Assembly: GCF_028389875.1 (NCBI RefSeq) | Contig: NC_084671.1 | Coordinates: 3,121,501-3,185,500, forward strand | DNA: 64,000 nt | DNA from: Rhea pennata | Taxonomy: Eukaryota; Chordata; Aves; Rheiformes; Rheidae | Reading direction: 5' to 3' | Program-made: the position numbers and the translations under genes | The notes under the pieces: generated by a model | Told to the model about the DNA's origin: nothing | What the model saw: the letters and a program-made list of their open reading frames with translations, nothing else | The model's database searches: none | In this document: positions 24,426-37,405 of the stretch, in pieces | Layout of the letters: the number at the start of each line of letters is the position of its first letter | How positions within the stretch are numbered: the stretch's first letter is position 1

Positions 24426-27389
24426 GAGAACGAAGCAGCGATACCTGTGTTCTGCGTAGAGAGTTTAAAGGAAATACCAGGTTTACGCTCTATTCTCTTG
24501 GATAACATTTACACAGTAGTGTAACGTTTCTGCTGTTTCTGAGTGATTCTTCTTTCCGACTCAAATTCAGAAACAAAAGGCAAACGAATTGATGCAGCTT
24601 TTGCGCTTAGTACGTTTAGACACCCTCTCTGCTAAAAGGCCAAATGAGGCCCCTTTCAACGCAGCAGCAGTTTATTCTGATTCCTGTGAGAGCTGATTAG
24701 AAATATCTCCATTATATTTTTGTAAGAACACTGTTGATGACTGATCAGAATATGATTAGACTTACAAAGGATACGTTTTTACTCCCCCCAAATTAAAGGG
24801 TAGGAGAGTAGTGCCCCAGTTTTATTTTTCTGGTTTTCAGTAACACTATCACTTGTACAGATGATCTAAAAAGTAAGAAATCATGTTTGCATAGCTGAGC
24901 TTTGAACTTCTTTGTGGCATGGTGCAGGACTGCTATGTATGTGTTTGGATAAATATTGTTTCTTTGTGTCAAGCTTCATGTTTTTATGAAATTATTTACT
25001 GCATAGAATAGCAGTAAAATCCCCATAATGTTTCTGAGAGTCATTATAAAGTTTACACTTTTAAGTTTTATGCTATGTCAGGAATTTGATGCTAGTACAG
25101 ATGCATAAAATGTTTTTGTATGTTTAAAATAAGAACATCAAATTGAAATGGAATATCAAGGAAATAATTTTTTTGAAGCATTGTATTTCTGTAATGTTGC
25201 TATGCCTGTTTTGGGATATGCTTAAAAATTCATTGTGTTTTGTCTGGAGATTTTTTTTTCTTGGGTTTGAAAAGGAGGATCCATATTCTGCCTGGATAAC
25301 AAGTGTGTTTGAAAATTTTAGTTTAGAAAACTTTATTTCTGTGTCAGCTGTGAAATGAGTCTCTCTGATTTGTTTTTCATTGAGATATATTTTCTTCTCA
25401 GGATACGTACTTTATTTTCCTTCAGTGGTAAAATGGAAGACTGATACGTTGGCATGGTTTTATGGGAAAGCCTTTAGTTGATCTTGAGGCAGTTGCTGTC
25501 CCAATTAGCGATTTTCCGATATGTCTCCATTCCCTGTTTGGGAGCATGAGGGAACTCTCTGGAGTCTGTTCTGCTTTAGTGTGCTGTTTGAAATGTTTTC
25601 ATGCATTCAGCTGAGAAAATGAAAAATAGATAACTGCCTGTTTTTCACGTAAGTGCATTTTATACTTGCTGGCATATATAGGCTACTTGGAAAGAATATT
25701 TTAACTAAGAGAACTTTTTTTAAAAAAATAGAATATTGTTTTTGTCTACTGAAAATGGAAAGTTCCACCTTCAGGAATGGTACAAAAAAAAAACAAAACA
25801 AAAAAAAAAAAACAAAAAAAAAACCAAAAAAAACCCCAAAAAACCCAAGCCTTCTTAACCTTTTTCCAGTTAAACTAGTAAACTATCGTTCTCTTTCTTC
25901 TCTTTTTTCTGTTGCTCTTTTATGTCACTGTTACATTTTTATCTTTTCTAAAGGAAATGAGTTTTTTTAAAAAAACTTTTTAAAAAAATCTGAAAAACTA
26001 TTCTTCATCTACTCTTCATTTTTTGCATTCTATTTAATTTTTTTTCACTGGTGTTTTAGCTTGATTTCAGTATATATTTAAAATTTCTATATCTTTTCTC
26101 CTCTTTAATTAGACAACTTTGCTGCAGTTGCCAAGACATTATGAAAAATATTCTTGTGTTTTTGTTTGACTCTTTAAAATTCAAAATGCAAAATCTCCAA
26201 AAGTTAAGTTTTGAAAAATAAGCCAAGCCCCATCAAACTCATGGTCAAATCATGGGAGCTGGTCTATCTTCTTTCTTAGTTGTACCTATGGAGTAAATCA
26301 ATGCTGTCTGATGTTTGAATCAAACTACACATTCAATGTTTCCGGCAGATGGTGGCAGTAGTATACAACAGCAGCTTCTCCTTTTATTTTTTTTAATCCT
26401 TCAGTCATTATGTTTATATTCTAATTTATTTTTTCATGTGTTACATTAATTTACTAACACATGGATTGAGCTGGCAGATATTGTACATTCTCAAATCGAG
26501 CTACAGTGATGTGAACTGATGCTGTCAGTTCCACCTCCACACAAGGAGGTGGCCCTTTTCAACAGCAATTAATTCTTTAAAGTTGCTGTTACTCCGTCTT
26601 CACGATATACTACTTTGAACCAGTTGTAGTAATGTTTTTGTCTATTTATCATATGTAGCTGAACTTCTCCAAATACTTCTTTAAGTGCATTTTAAGTGGA
26701 AGTTCCAACTTCGGTGGAGAGAATAAAAGCAGAGATGTTTGGAAGTAAATTTGTATTACTTTCAATACTAATTTTGAAAAGAATGTTATCTTCCAGTTTC
26801 AGAATTAAATAGCCACTATTGGTATCCACTTGCAATTTCTCACCACTTTGTATCTTTAGAAATGAAAAGGTTACAAACAAAGTACCTTAATGTCTCCCTT
26901 TGTTTGGTCTTCCTAAATCTGATCAATGAAATTTTCCTGCAAACATGAATTAAAATTGTTATGATTCTTTCTGACATGGAGTTAATAGTTTATCTGATGG
27001 TGCAACGCTGGTAAGTGAGGAAACTAATGACTATTACAGCTGGGGCTTCAATTTTGATTTGAAGTCATTATCAAGCATGAATGCGTAAGGGTACTCATTT
27101 TGTCACTAATTTAAGAAGCACTGGATTAAACTGCAATGATTGTCATGTGCCACTGACTTATTGTTAAGACTTATTGTGAAATTGCTCAAAGAACAGACTG
27201 CCAAATTCTTACGGGAGGAGGAAGCTACAATAGCAGTATAATAGAACATTATCTTAATTGATGACAATAATCTACTGTCTTCCTCTTCATGATGGTTGAT
27301 TCCTACTAAAGCCTTGTTGGATTTTGAGAAATTTTATTTAAAGTTACACTTTACATAAAAGCATTTGTAACTCTTTAAGAGTTCGTTTT
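24426..27389. other. Non-coding, upstream of NMD3
   Basis: AT-rich with T and A runs, including an AAAAC-type simple repeat at 25782-25847. An 8-bp inverted repeat (CCACCTCC/GGAGGTGG) lies at 26531-26552. No coding exon was recognised. Confidence 0.6.
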
Positions 27390-27865
27390 CTAGACTGGTG
27401 TTTGTCCCGTCAGTGCAGAAGAGATGCTGATAAACTGGAGTGAGTTCAGGAGATGGCCATGACGGTGGTTAGGGCTGGAGCACTTGCTGTGAGGGCAGGC
27501 TGAGGCCATGGGACCTGGTTCAGCTTTGAGGGAAGATGGCAGCAGCTGCCCATACTGATGAGGAGATCCTGGAGGAGACAGAACCTGGATAATCATAGTG
27601 GTGCATCACAGGAGGATGAGCGGGGATGGGCATAGACAGGAAAAAAAAGGAAGGTTCAGACTGATTATAAGAAAAAAAAAATTGCCATGAAGACAAGCGC
27701 TGAAGCGGGTTGCTCAGAGAATTGTGCAGTCTCCGTCCTTGGAGGTTTTCAACACTAAGCTGGACAGAGCCCTAAGTAACCTGGTCTGACCACTCATTCA
27801 ACCCTCTGCTCAAAGCAGAGGGTTGGACTGAGGTCCCTTCCAGTCTGCATGATTCTGTGATTCTA
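27390..27865 (+). mobile_element. CR1 LINE, 3' fragment, diverged
   Basis: The right end resembles the CR1 3' UTR closely: a CTCAAAGCAGAGGGTTGGACTG-type segment, GGTCCCTTCCAGTCTG, then ATTCTGTGATTCT octamers. Further left, short matches to the end of the CR1 reverse-transcriptase region remain (CTGGAGTGAGTTCAGGAG near 27435). Internal deletions and A runs break the middle. No open frame is left. The left border is approximate. Confidence 0.75.
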
Positions 27866-30800
27866 AGCAATATATGTCTGTATTTTTGAAGTAGAACATA
27901 AAGCTTAAATACCAAATATTCAAGCCTGGCAGGTTTAACAGTGTCAAATTTCTCCTCTCTGCTCTTCTCACCGCCTTCTGTTAAGAACTGTTCCTTCCCG
28001 TTCAGAAACAGGCTCCTCAGAGGAGAACAGTGAGTATCTTTCTTCCTGGATCCATAGCTAATGCAACTTACCCACAAAACTAACAAAAACTACAGTGAGA
28101 TTGTTGTCAGCTGTGCTGTCATAATTCATAAATTAGGAGTTATAAAATAATTTAGAAGGAGTAGGTACAACTATTTGGGTTGGATTCCATTCATGCAGTA
28201 CAGTAGTCAACCATTCCTTTTGAAGAACAGCTCTTTACTGAATTGTCATGATGTTATGCTGTGTTTCCTGGTCAGCATGTGTTTTCTGAGTATTTACAGT
28301 TACGATTGAGAAAAGTAGAGCAGAATTGCATCAACACACAGCATGTGGTTTATTTAATACAGTATAATATGCTGATGGAAGAGAAGCATTGTATTTGCTG
28401 TTTTGGAGTTGCCTTTGGGACTGAAAATCACAGGCTGTCAAGCTATCTGACTTTTTTTCCTACTCTGACACATTTTTCTTTGATGGACTTGTACTGACTT
28501 ACTCACTTTTGCTCCTTTGAAATTAAGTTTATTTGCAGACATCTTGGGAGACTTACTACAGACCATTTTATGTAGACAGAAAAAAGGCACAAAAAAAAAA
28601 AAAATGTTTCCCTGTACTGAAGTTTTGTTTCTATACTCTTCAGTGTGGCAGGGTAGTTTTTGCTTTCAACCCTGATGAATTGCTCAATCTTTGATCACTT
28701 TTTTTTCATGAAATAATATATTTCTTGTAAATTAGAGCCTTCTGTTGGCTAGTTTTATGTTGCAAGAGGGATAGGACAAAGCCTGCACATTTACAGGAGC
28801 CACGTCTTCTATGAAGTCACCCTATGGAGAATTTGATACCAGTAAGTCTAAATGTTTCTGTTACAGATTTATTTTCAGCTGCAGTTTTCCAAACCTTATT
28901 TCAGTACTAACGTACTAAATTCTACTTAAGCTCAATGCAGAAACACCAACTAGTCTCAGTTAAAATCAGAACTATGTTCTTTGTAGTTACTAATGAACTT
29001 CACACTGCCTCTGCGAGCTTTCTTGCTCTATGGCTACCACCTGTTCAAGTAAAATTACTGTAATATTTTAAACTGACAAATTATCATATCATTAGTACCA
29101 TTTCTGAAAGATTTTTTGTCTTTGTATACAATAACCAAAATAAAAGCGGATCATAAAATTCTTTAAGAAAAGTGGAAGTTACTGATTTTAGAACTTACTA
29201 TTTGTGCAAAAAGCCACTTAAATCAGCAGTATTGGGCAACCTGATGTGCACTGAAAGATTTTACCATCTCTCCCTAATGATGACTCAGTATTTAAAGGTA
29301 TGCCAATATTATTGTAGTTGTTGAGATGAGGGGTATTTTGTCTAAATCAGTGGCATTTTTAGGAATGGGTGTATGGGTAAGATCTTCCTTAAATAGGTCA
29401 GAGGAAGCTGGAGGAGACTGGATTTTACCCTGCCTGGGATGTCTTCCTGCACATATACTCTTGGTTTCTTTCTTGTTCATTCCCAATAAAACAGCGCTCT
29501 GTGCTGTTTAATAGCATATATAAGCCAGACATAAGAAAGTGGCTACGACTGCTTACCTGCCTGAAGGGAATGAGAAAAAAAAATTATACTTCTAATGTGG
29601 GCCTGGGCTTTGAGTATTTTTTTTCTTTCCCTGCAAGTGCCTATTGAGCTGTTATCTGAAGTGCAAAATGGTAACTCATCAGGACATTTTAGATTTCACT
29701 GCTCAGTTTAATTTCCCTTTTCACCTAGGAGCTGCAGTTGTAAGACGGTATATGGACATTGCTGTGAATTTAAAGAAGGCTTTGTAAATTCTGGTAACTG
29801 GGGTGATAGAGCTGTCAGGTCTCTACTACGAGCAGCTCTAGTAGTGATAACTGGAAGTGGAGATGGTGAGGATGACAAACATACTGCTCTCCCTTGAGTG
29901 ATTGGTGCTATCTAAGAACGTGTTGACATTTCCATGTAAGAGTTGTTACATGGAGTTGTTAATTACTCCTCAGGTTTTCCTAAGATCAGAAACATGGCAA
30001 GCAATGTGCATAAGTTTTATTTTACATTTTTTCTTTGCAGACTTTTGGATTGCAGAGTACTTCTAAGGACTTTGTCTCTTTTTATTTATTTTCGGTTTGG
30101 ATTTGCAGGCTAGAATGTGAGTGTCTTAGAAATAAACACTCAGCCTGAAAAAGTGTATACTTAATAATCCTTTGCATCTGTGTCTGCTTGGAGCTCCACT
30201 TATTCAAATAGACAAGACATCACTGGAAGTTCTTTGGGTCCTATTTAGATGCAGAAGCTTTTCTGAGTGGGTCAGTAAGTCACTCTTCTCTTAAATACAC
30301 ATCTTAAACGTCATGGTATTAGAAAGAGCACACTAAAAAAATTCTTTCAGCACACAGACGTTATTTTGGCATCTGTCTGAATGTTGCAATAGTTGCTACA
30401 GAGTATGCAAAAAGCCTTGCTCTCAGTGGCTCTGCTTTCAAGTTATTGCATACTGTGCATCCTATCTTGGTGCAGGTCTGTTCTGAAACCTGTGGAGCTC
30501 CATACAACTTACCTGTCCACATATAGCTCCCTTAAAGGTTGAGTCCACAGTTGACGATTATGAAGTGAGGTTTTACATAACTCAGTTTCTTCTAATTTCA
30601 GTTATAGAGTCAGAAAATAAAAATTAAAGTATATATTAAAAATGTCACATACAGAAGTATGAAATGTTTTATAAATTGACAATGTATATGGATCTGTACA
30701 CAGACATCTTATTTACATAATAGTCTAATAATTAGAACAGTTATATAATTAGTTAAGTTACTGAGATCATAGTTAATCCAGTTCCTTCCTTTCTTGAATG

Positions 30801-33800
30801 GAAGAGGGATAGAAATCAGTCTTTCTTCATACTTCGTTACATACTTGCATCTAGAATAAACCTTTTCACTCTTGCATGAATTGTGCTGATTGCTATCAAC
30901 AAGTGCACCCAGTTTTCTGAGTGTCATTTTACCCAGATTCATCTCTCTCTAGAGGAACATGTATTTCAAGGAACACTACCTGTTAATCCAGAAACCAGTC
31001 ACCAAAATAATTTGTAGAATTAGAGGCAGCAACCAAAGGAAAAGCTTTTCCAGAAGTTGCTAAAGATGTGCAATGACTATTAATGAAAATGAATTGAAAA
31101 TGAAATTAATAAAAAGTCACTATGTATTATTTTACATATTGCCGTCCCTAGGGGAAGCTCCTGACCCTGTCCTTTGCACCAGTGATGATCCTTGACTGAG
31201 TCCTCATTTGATTCAGATCACTAAGGCATTAGAAATCTAAGCAGAAGAGAGCTAATAGATTTTGCTAGCACTGAGCTGTTAGATAACTGCAGGCATCTGT
31301 TTCAGTATTACACCTAGTGAAAAGCATATTTGGTAGAATAGATTAAGATGGGGAAATGTCACCGTTAGGTTTTTATGCTGAGTCATGTATGCTTTGCATT
31401 GATTTCTTATCCTTCCTTTTGTCATTCTGTAAGTCTTAACTACAGTATTTATGCTATAAACTAGTTTTCTGCTTTTACTATCATATTCCTTAGTGTCTAT
31501 ATGATCTGTTACCATAAACACATTTGTTCATCTTATACTGTATCATGTTTCATTTCTCTTCATTAGACTACTCAGATATTTAACACTGTATCAATGGGCA
31601 CATGGACATTTGAGTTAATGAATGATATTGAACTTATTGTTGATGTGAGTTTGTCCTTAGATTTGAAGTAGATTTTGTACCCAACCCTTAGAAATACTGC
31701 TCTGTCTCTGATCTACCAAATGATACAGAGGCCCCAGTAGTAAAAAGAATCTGTGCAGTGTGAAGGGAAAGTAAGTACACCATTTTAAAACAATTTAAAC
31801 ACAGGTTTGCTCTCATGCTTAAATGCAGATGACTGGACCTTTGAATAAATAGCTGTGTGTGTTTTGCTTAATGCTTAAATGCCAAAGCAAGAAAAAAGTC
31901 AAAACACTGTGTTTGTGGAGATGTGCCAGCCAGAACGGTTGGCTCACAGCAGCAGTTTTCATAAAAACTTTAATAAATAGAAGCAGAGAATGAAAAATGC
32001 ATAGGAAAGATATTCTTGTGATTAAATTAACAGACCATCTGAGGTCACTATTCACTCAGACAAATTGGACCTAGGAATGGAGCCCATGAAACTAATAGAG
32101 AAGGTCCTAGGGCTACTTGCCCAGTTAGAGCTGTTCTACCCTTCAAACAACAACAAAAGATCTGTACTAGAAGTTTTGTCCTCATTTGGGCAGCTCTTTT
32201 TCCAAGCATCAACCATATTTCTTTAAATGTAAAGCTAAGCTCAGTGGTTCAACTCCCAAGAGTCTAAGAACAAAAACAAACATAGTGTTCTAGGCATTTT
32301 TTTTAACATTCACTGTAAAATAAACTTGAGGTACCAAGCAACATACACAGCTCTTAGGACATTTATAATTTCCAAGTGATAAATAAATAAAAAGGCTGTG
32401 ATTTAACCATAGAAGTACATTAAGATGGAATATTTGTGCAATAACAAAGAAAGATCTTTGTGAGAACCACTCTAAAACTTAAGTTTTTTTTTTTTTTTTT
32501 TAAGGATTGTGATAATTACTAGGCTGTATTTTTAGTTACCAAGGGCCTGAACCTGCATCTGTTCTTAGCAATTTCAGTTTGCTGCCTATTGCATGAGGCA
32601 ATTATTTGGGGAATTAAATTGTTTCTAGTTAGAGAGGAGACAAGTAACAAAAGCATATTCAGTACCTGAGGTGGGGTAGGGGGAAGTGGAGTTATATCAA
32701 CTGAGCTGTTACAGATTAAAAGTGGAGGCAGCAGCTTGTTGTGCCTGTGGAGCTCTTGAAGCTGTAGGAGATATTCTTGTGCTGGAACAGACTGCTGTGT
32801 CTGCATGTAGGGTGCTAACTCTATACTCTCACATTTAGTAGGAGCTGGGCTTTAGTTCCCTGGAAGGGTCAGTCAGCAGCCTGGCTCACCTGGAAGTATC
32901 CTCCTCCATGTGTGCAGTGGCTCCTGCTAATGCTTCTGCCTACCTCTGTGGGTACTGCTTTGGGCCTTTAGGAACAGAAGGCTCTCGTTACCCTTTATTG
33001 ATTGCAGCCATGAAGTTGCAAACAAGTAATTTCAGCAATGCATTGCGAGCAGAGCTGTACTTCAGAAGAGGTAATACTGCTTCAACTTGCCTCCTTCCTG
33101 CATATCTGGTTCTGGACTCAGTGTTAGGAATGGAGGGGATAACACCAGCTAATCCCCTTGGGACATGACATTTCCACAGACTGTTTTCTATAATCTGCAC
33201 TATACTTACTGAGATACTGCTCCAATTATCTTCCAGTTCTCGCCTATTTCTTCAATTCCTTTTAAGGGCAAGCGATTTATGTATACAGACACACTCCTAA
33301 ACTATATGTAATTCTTTATTTACAAGAAACATTCTGCTTATTTAGAAATAAAATAGGGGAATTGGTATTTGAGCCATAACTCTCACAGAATATTATATAT
33401 ATGTATATATGATTTGGAAAATGCCTTTTGGGGTACTTCTTCATTTTCATTAATTAAAGTAAAAGGAGTAAAATTAAGTAGCCAAATTTAAATGATATTC
33501 AGTTAAGCCATAGGACATATGTGTATCAGCTGTCCCAGTGGCTGTTGATCAACAGATAAAACCTGTGCATTTTATCGTCAAGCTTTAAGATAGTTCTTGG
33601 CAGCCAACATCTATGGTTTAGTTTCCTTTTAACTAGGTAATATCTTGCCTGGAACTTGCATATAAGGCGTATCCAGTGCAGTTTGGAAGTGCAGGACACA
33701 CTTCCATAATGTTTGAAAGAACAGCAAATTAACTTTAGGCTACGCAAAGTGTAATACAGAATTATTGCTAAATGCTGCCATTTGTCAGCAGGGGGAGATC

Positions 33801-36727
33801 ATTCTCAGTCTTCCTTTCTTTAAGTTGAACAAGCTTGAAACAGCTGAATTCTCAGTTGCCAGAAGCAAAGCCACTCTTTTTGTGCAAACCTGATACTGCA
33901 CTGGTGCTGTTAGAGGAACATGTGGATACTTGCAGCAATTTTACACAGAAAGGCAACCTCTTCTTTGTAAATCTCTAGAGCCCTTTAAGAAACACTATTA
34001 CAGGGCATGGGGTTAGTAACATGAATTTTTCTTAGTAGCCTTTAAAAAACAAAATAACCAAAATCATAAAGTTACTTAAATTGATATTTACCATAGAACA
34101 AGCAGACATCCTTAGTGCATTAATTGTGATCTTCTTAGGTTTATTGGAAGGGAAAATTCTGCTAGGATAGAAACTTCTGTTCTTTGACGGTTCCCATCCC
34201 CTATTCTGCATTTATCAAACATCACAGCGTACTGTTTCTTGATAGCCAAAGAAACGAAACCTCTTTATTTACCTTCAAGATAACCTCAGCAGCTCAGCTG
34301 TTACACTTGGTCCTATCAGTGTGCTATAATGTCAAGGAAACTCTCTTTGCTAATTACTTCTCATTGCTACGTAATACTTGGCTTTTCTACTGAGACTGCA
34401 AAGAAAGCTGCTCTCCTTTTTTAAAGCAGAGTGGTAGTTTTAGTATGATCTTGGTACTTGCCAATAATCTGTTACAGCCAGTGCAGAGAGTACAGCCAAT
34501 TCCCACAGATAATTCAACTTAATCTCTTTTATTAGAATTTTTCTGTTTCTAGTATAGAAGACCATGGCAGGTCTTGCTACTAAGTTCAGTGTTTACACTA
34601 CCTGACCTGTGGAACAGGCATGTCCAGGATTTAATTTTAAGCAAAGGGCAGACAAGATGTGGGAAGTCTTGCTTTAATACTGGTATACGTGTTGCCTGTA
34701 CTGCGATGAATTAGACCTGAACCTCAGTCAGGAATAATTACCTTTATAAAGGTAAATATTTGTTCTTCAAACCATGATAGGAATCTCAGAGAATATTGTA
34801 CAGTAGCTGTTTGCTTTTCATGAGCCTTTTGTAATCTTTCTTGTCTCAGCGAAAAACATCTCATCTCATTAGCTGTCTAAAGGAAGCATAGTGAAAGAGC
34901 CTGTTGCACTGAAAGGTTTGGAGCTGCCAGCAGAGGATCCAAACCGAATGTGAACTCTGGACATATGTATCACTAAAGGAAATACATTTTTGTGGTATCT
35001 ATATTTTCATATATTAGCACTTTGAGTTCTCCTGTGAGACTCTGAGAGCTCTGTAAGAGCTGTGAGACTAGCAATATACAGGTAGAAATATTCTACATAT
35101 TGCGTCTGTTATGAGGACTGTTGACATTTCCTACACTCCTCACTCTAGCCAGCTGAGGATGAAACCAAGCAGGGAAGAACCCAGAAACAGTTCAGTGGAC
35201 TTGTTCTTGGAACAAACCATTATCCCTTTGGTTGGGATGTATGCTGCTGCTCCTTCCTCCAACATTGCTTTTGTGGGTAGAAACAAAGGGCAAGAGCGTG
35301 CTGGAGGCAGGCACTAGATGTTTCAAAGTGCCTGAAAGGACCAACTGTTTATGGTTTATAGGGGAAAAGTTGAAGCAAATCAAAGTGAAGTGAAATGATG
35401 CAACTTGGGTGAAAAACAAGTAAAAGAAATGCTAAATGGAAATGATTCCACTTTATAGGGGGGCCTTGCAGAGCCAAATGGAGAGGGGGAGGAGATCAAG
35501 ATGATAACGTACGACAGCCGTTGATGATTTCTCTGCACAAGCTGGAGCAGCTGCTCTGTAGTAAGTCATACTCTCTCTGTGCAAAACAGCAGCTAGACAA
35601 TTTTGAGAAGAGAGATGCTCAGTGTTTTGCTTTGTCCAGTTTTGACACTTTCTTCACTAAACAATGGTAATGTCTCTGGAGTCCCTTTGCAAAACTTACA
35701 TCACTAGGATCATCATTTGAGGCAGAGCTGGATTGCAGTATAGTCCTATCTGAACATGCCCAGGGCAAAAGGAGCCTGAGAACTGATCTGTATGATTACA
35801 GATAAGTTGTTCCTGAGAGTGTGGACTGATAAACAGAAAATTACATACCTAGTCAGGAAAGGAAAACATGGAATGGGGAAGACAGGCACACTCCGCCCTC
35901 CCAGGGCTTTGCCAGTATGCTTGAGCATTTTATCACCGAGTGTCATACAAATAGTAACCTACTAGTAACCTGCTACTGGAGTAGCAGGTTTGATAAATGT
36001 AATGGAAGTTAGCCTTTTTTTTTTTTTTTTTTTTTCTTACAACAATCTCTGTGATGTTGCATGTATTTTATAATTATTCATCAAGATAAGTTCCCAGGAT
36101 GAGGTGTTGAAATTTTAGTGGGTTGAATTTTTCCACCACTCCCATCTTTCAGGCACATCCACTACATGGAGATCTGACAAATCTCTATTAAAAGATGTCT
36201 GCACAGGTATTGCTGTGCTCTAAAATTGCAAAACCTGAACTTACTGTGCATGTGATAGACTTTTAATATAAAGATGCAGACTGTAGACTGCTCTTTCCTA
36301 GTGGAAACTTTTGCAAAGCTGATGTGAATGTTTGCAACTCATGATTTAATTAGGAGGCATGGTTATTCTGGGTAGAAAGCTGATACTGGAATAGATTTGG
36401 GGATCTGAAGTATTTTGGTACCACCAAAATATGTCTAAGTTAAGAAAGAGCTTTGGGACATTAAAAAATTCAGGTAATGGATTACAGATAAGCTAGGTCT
36501 CTTCAGATGTGAAATGCTTTGAATACAGGAGGCACTTAGCATTTGTTCGCTTTTGTCCACACTGCTCATGAGGCAACACTGACATCTGAGAATCAGTGGT
36601 AACTCTAGGCATGCTCCCTATAAGAGTAGACTAATCCTGCTTGATTTCCTGATATAAATATTCTCTGGCAGCCTTAGATGTTTTTGCAGTGTTAAGGTAT
36701 GATTGAGCCCAACAGTATGTACCCATA
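27866..36727. other. Non-coding, intergenic
   Basis: No recognisable exon, RNA gene or full transposon. There are T runs at 32484-32501 (18) and 36015-36035 (21), a TATA-type dinucleotide stretch near 33393-33410, and one palindrome listed separately. Short frames of up to about 100 codons show no known domain. Confidence 0.6.
35967..35990. repeat. Perfect inverted repeat, 11-bp arms, 2-base loop
   Basis: AACCTGCTACT and AGTAGCAGGTT flank GG. Just left, the phrase AGTAACCT occurs twice (35953-35960, 35964-35971), so the arm looks built from a local duplication. A 21-base T run follows 25 bases later. Confidence 0.85.
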
Positions 36728-37405
36728 TTCATAGAATGCTGTTCATAGAATCATAGAATCAGTAAGGTTGGGAGGGACCTCTGGAGATCATCTAGTCCAA
36801 CCTCCCTCCTCAGCAGGGTCACCTAGAGCAGGTTAGACAAGATTGCATCCAGGTGGGCCTTGAATATCTCCAGAGAAGGAAACTCCACAACCTCTCTGGG
36901 CAACCTGTTCTGGTGCTCCGTCACTCTCACAGGGAAGAAATTCCCCCTCCCGGTCAGGCGGAGCTTCCTGTGCTTCAGTTTCTGCCCGTTGCCTCTTGTC
37001 CTGTCACACAGGGCAACTGAAGAGCTTGTTCCCGTCCCCTTGACACCCTCCCCTCAGGTGCTTATACACATTGATCAGGTCCCCCCTCAGTCTTCTCTTC
37101 CCCAGGCTGAAGCGGCCCAGCTCTCGCAGCCGTTCCTCGTAGGGCAGATGCTCCAGCCCTCTGATCATCCTCGTAGCCCTGCGCTGGACTCTCCCCAGTA
37201 GCTCCATGTCTCTCTTGTCCTGGGGAGCCCAGAACTGGACACAGGACTCGAGATGAGGCCTCAGCAGGGCTGAGGAGAGGGGCAGGATCACCTCCCTCCA
37301 CCTGCTGGCAACACTCTTCCCAGTGCATCCCAGGATGCCATTGGCCTTCTTGGCCACAAGGGCACATTGCTGGCTCATGGTCAACTTGTCATCCACCAGC
37401 ACTCA
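36728..37405 (-). mobile_element. CR1 LINE, 5'-truncated, minus orientation
   Basis: On the minus strand this reads from the C-terminal part of the CR1 reverse-transcriptase ORF (about 37404 to 37004) through the 3' UTR to ATTCTATG octamers at the right-hand end of the element (36743-36728 on the window). The translated segment shows typical CR1 words: [49 protein letters not shown] and [12 protein letters not shown]. The frame is broken by an indel and stop near 37004, so the copy is dead. It is truncated at its 5' side, as most avian copies are. It looks younger than the other two copies. Confidence 0.95.

Noticed and set aside
23919-24459. Several 77-134-codon frames on both strands over the NMD3 start
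   Set aside because: Composition effect of the CpG island. They overlap NMD3 exon 1 and promoter and show no domain.
27802-27822. 9-bp inverted repeat around CAA
   Set aside because: It is part of the CR1 3' region, where CTGCTCAAAGCAG is typical of the family, and so not an independent structure.
36860-37201. 113-codon plus-strand frame
   Set aside because: It is the reverse strand of the CR1 element and not a host gene.
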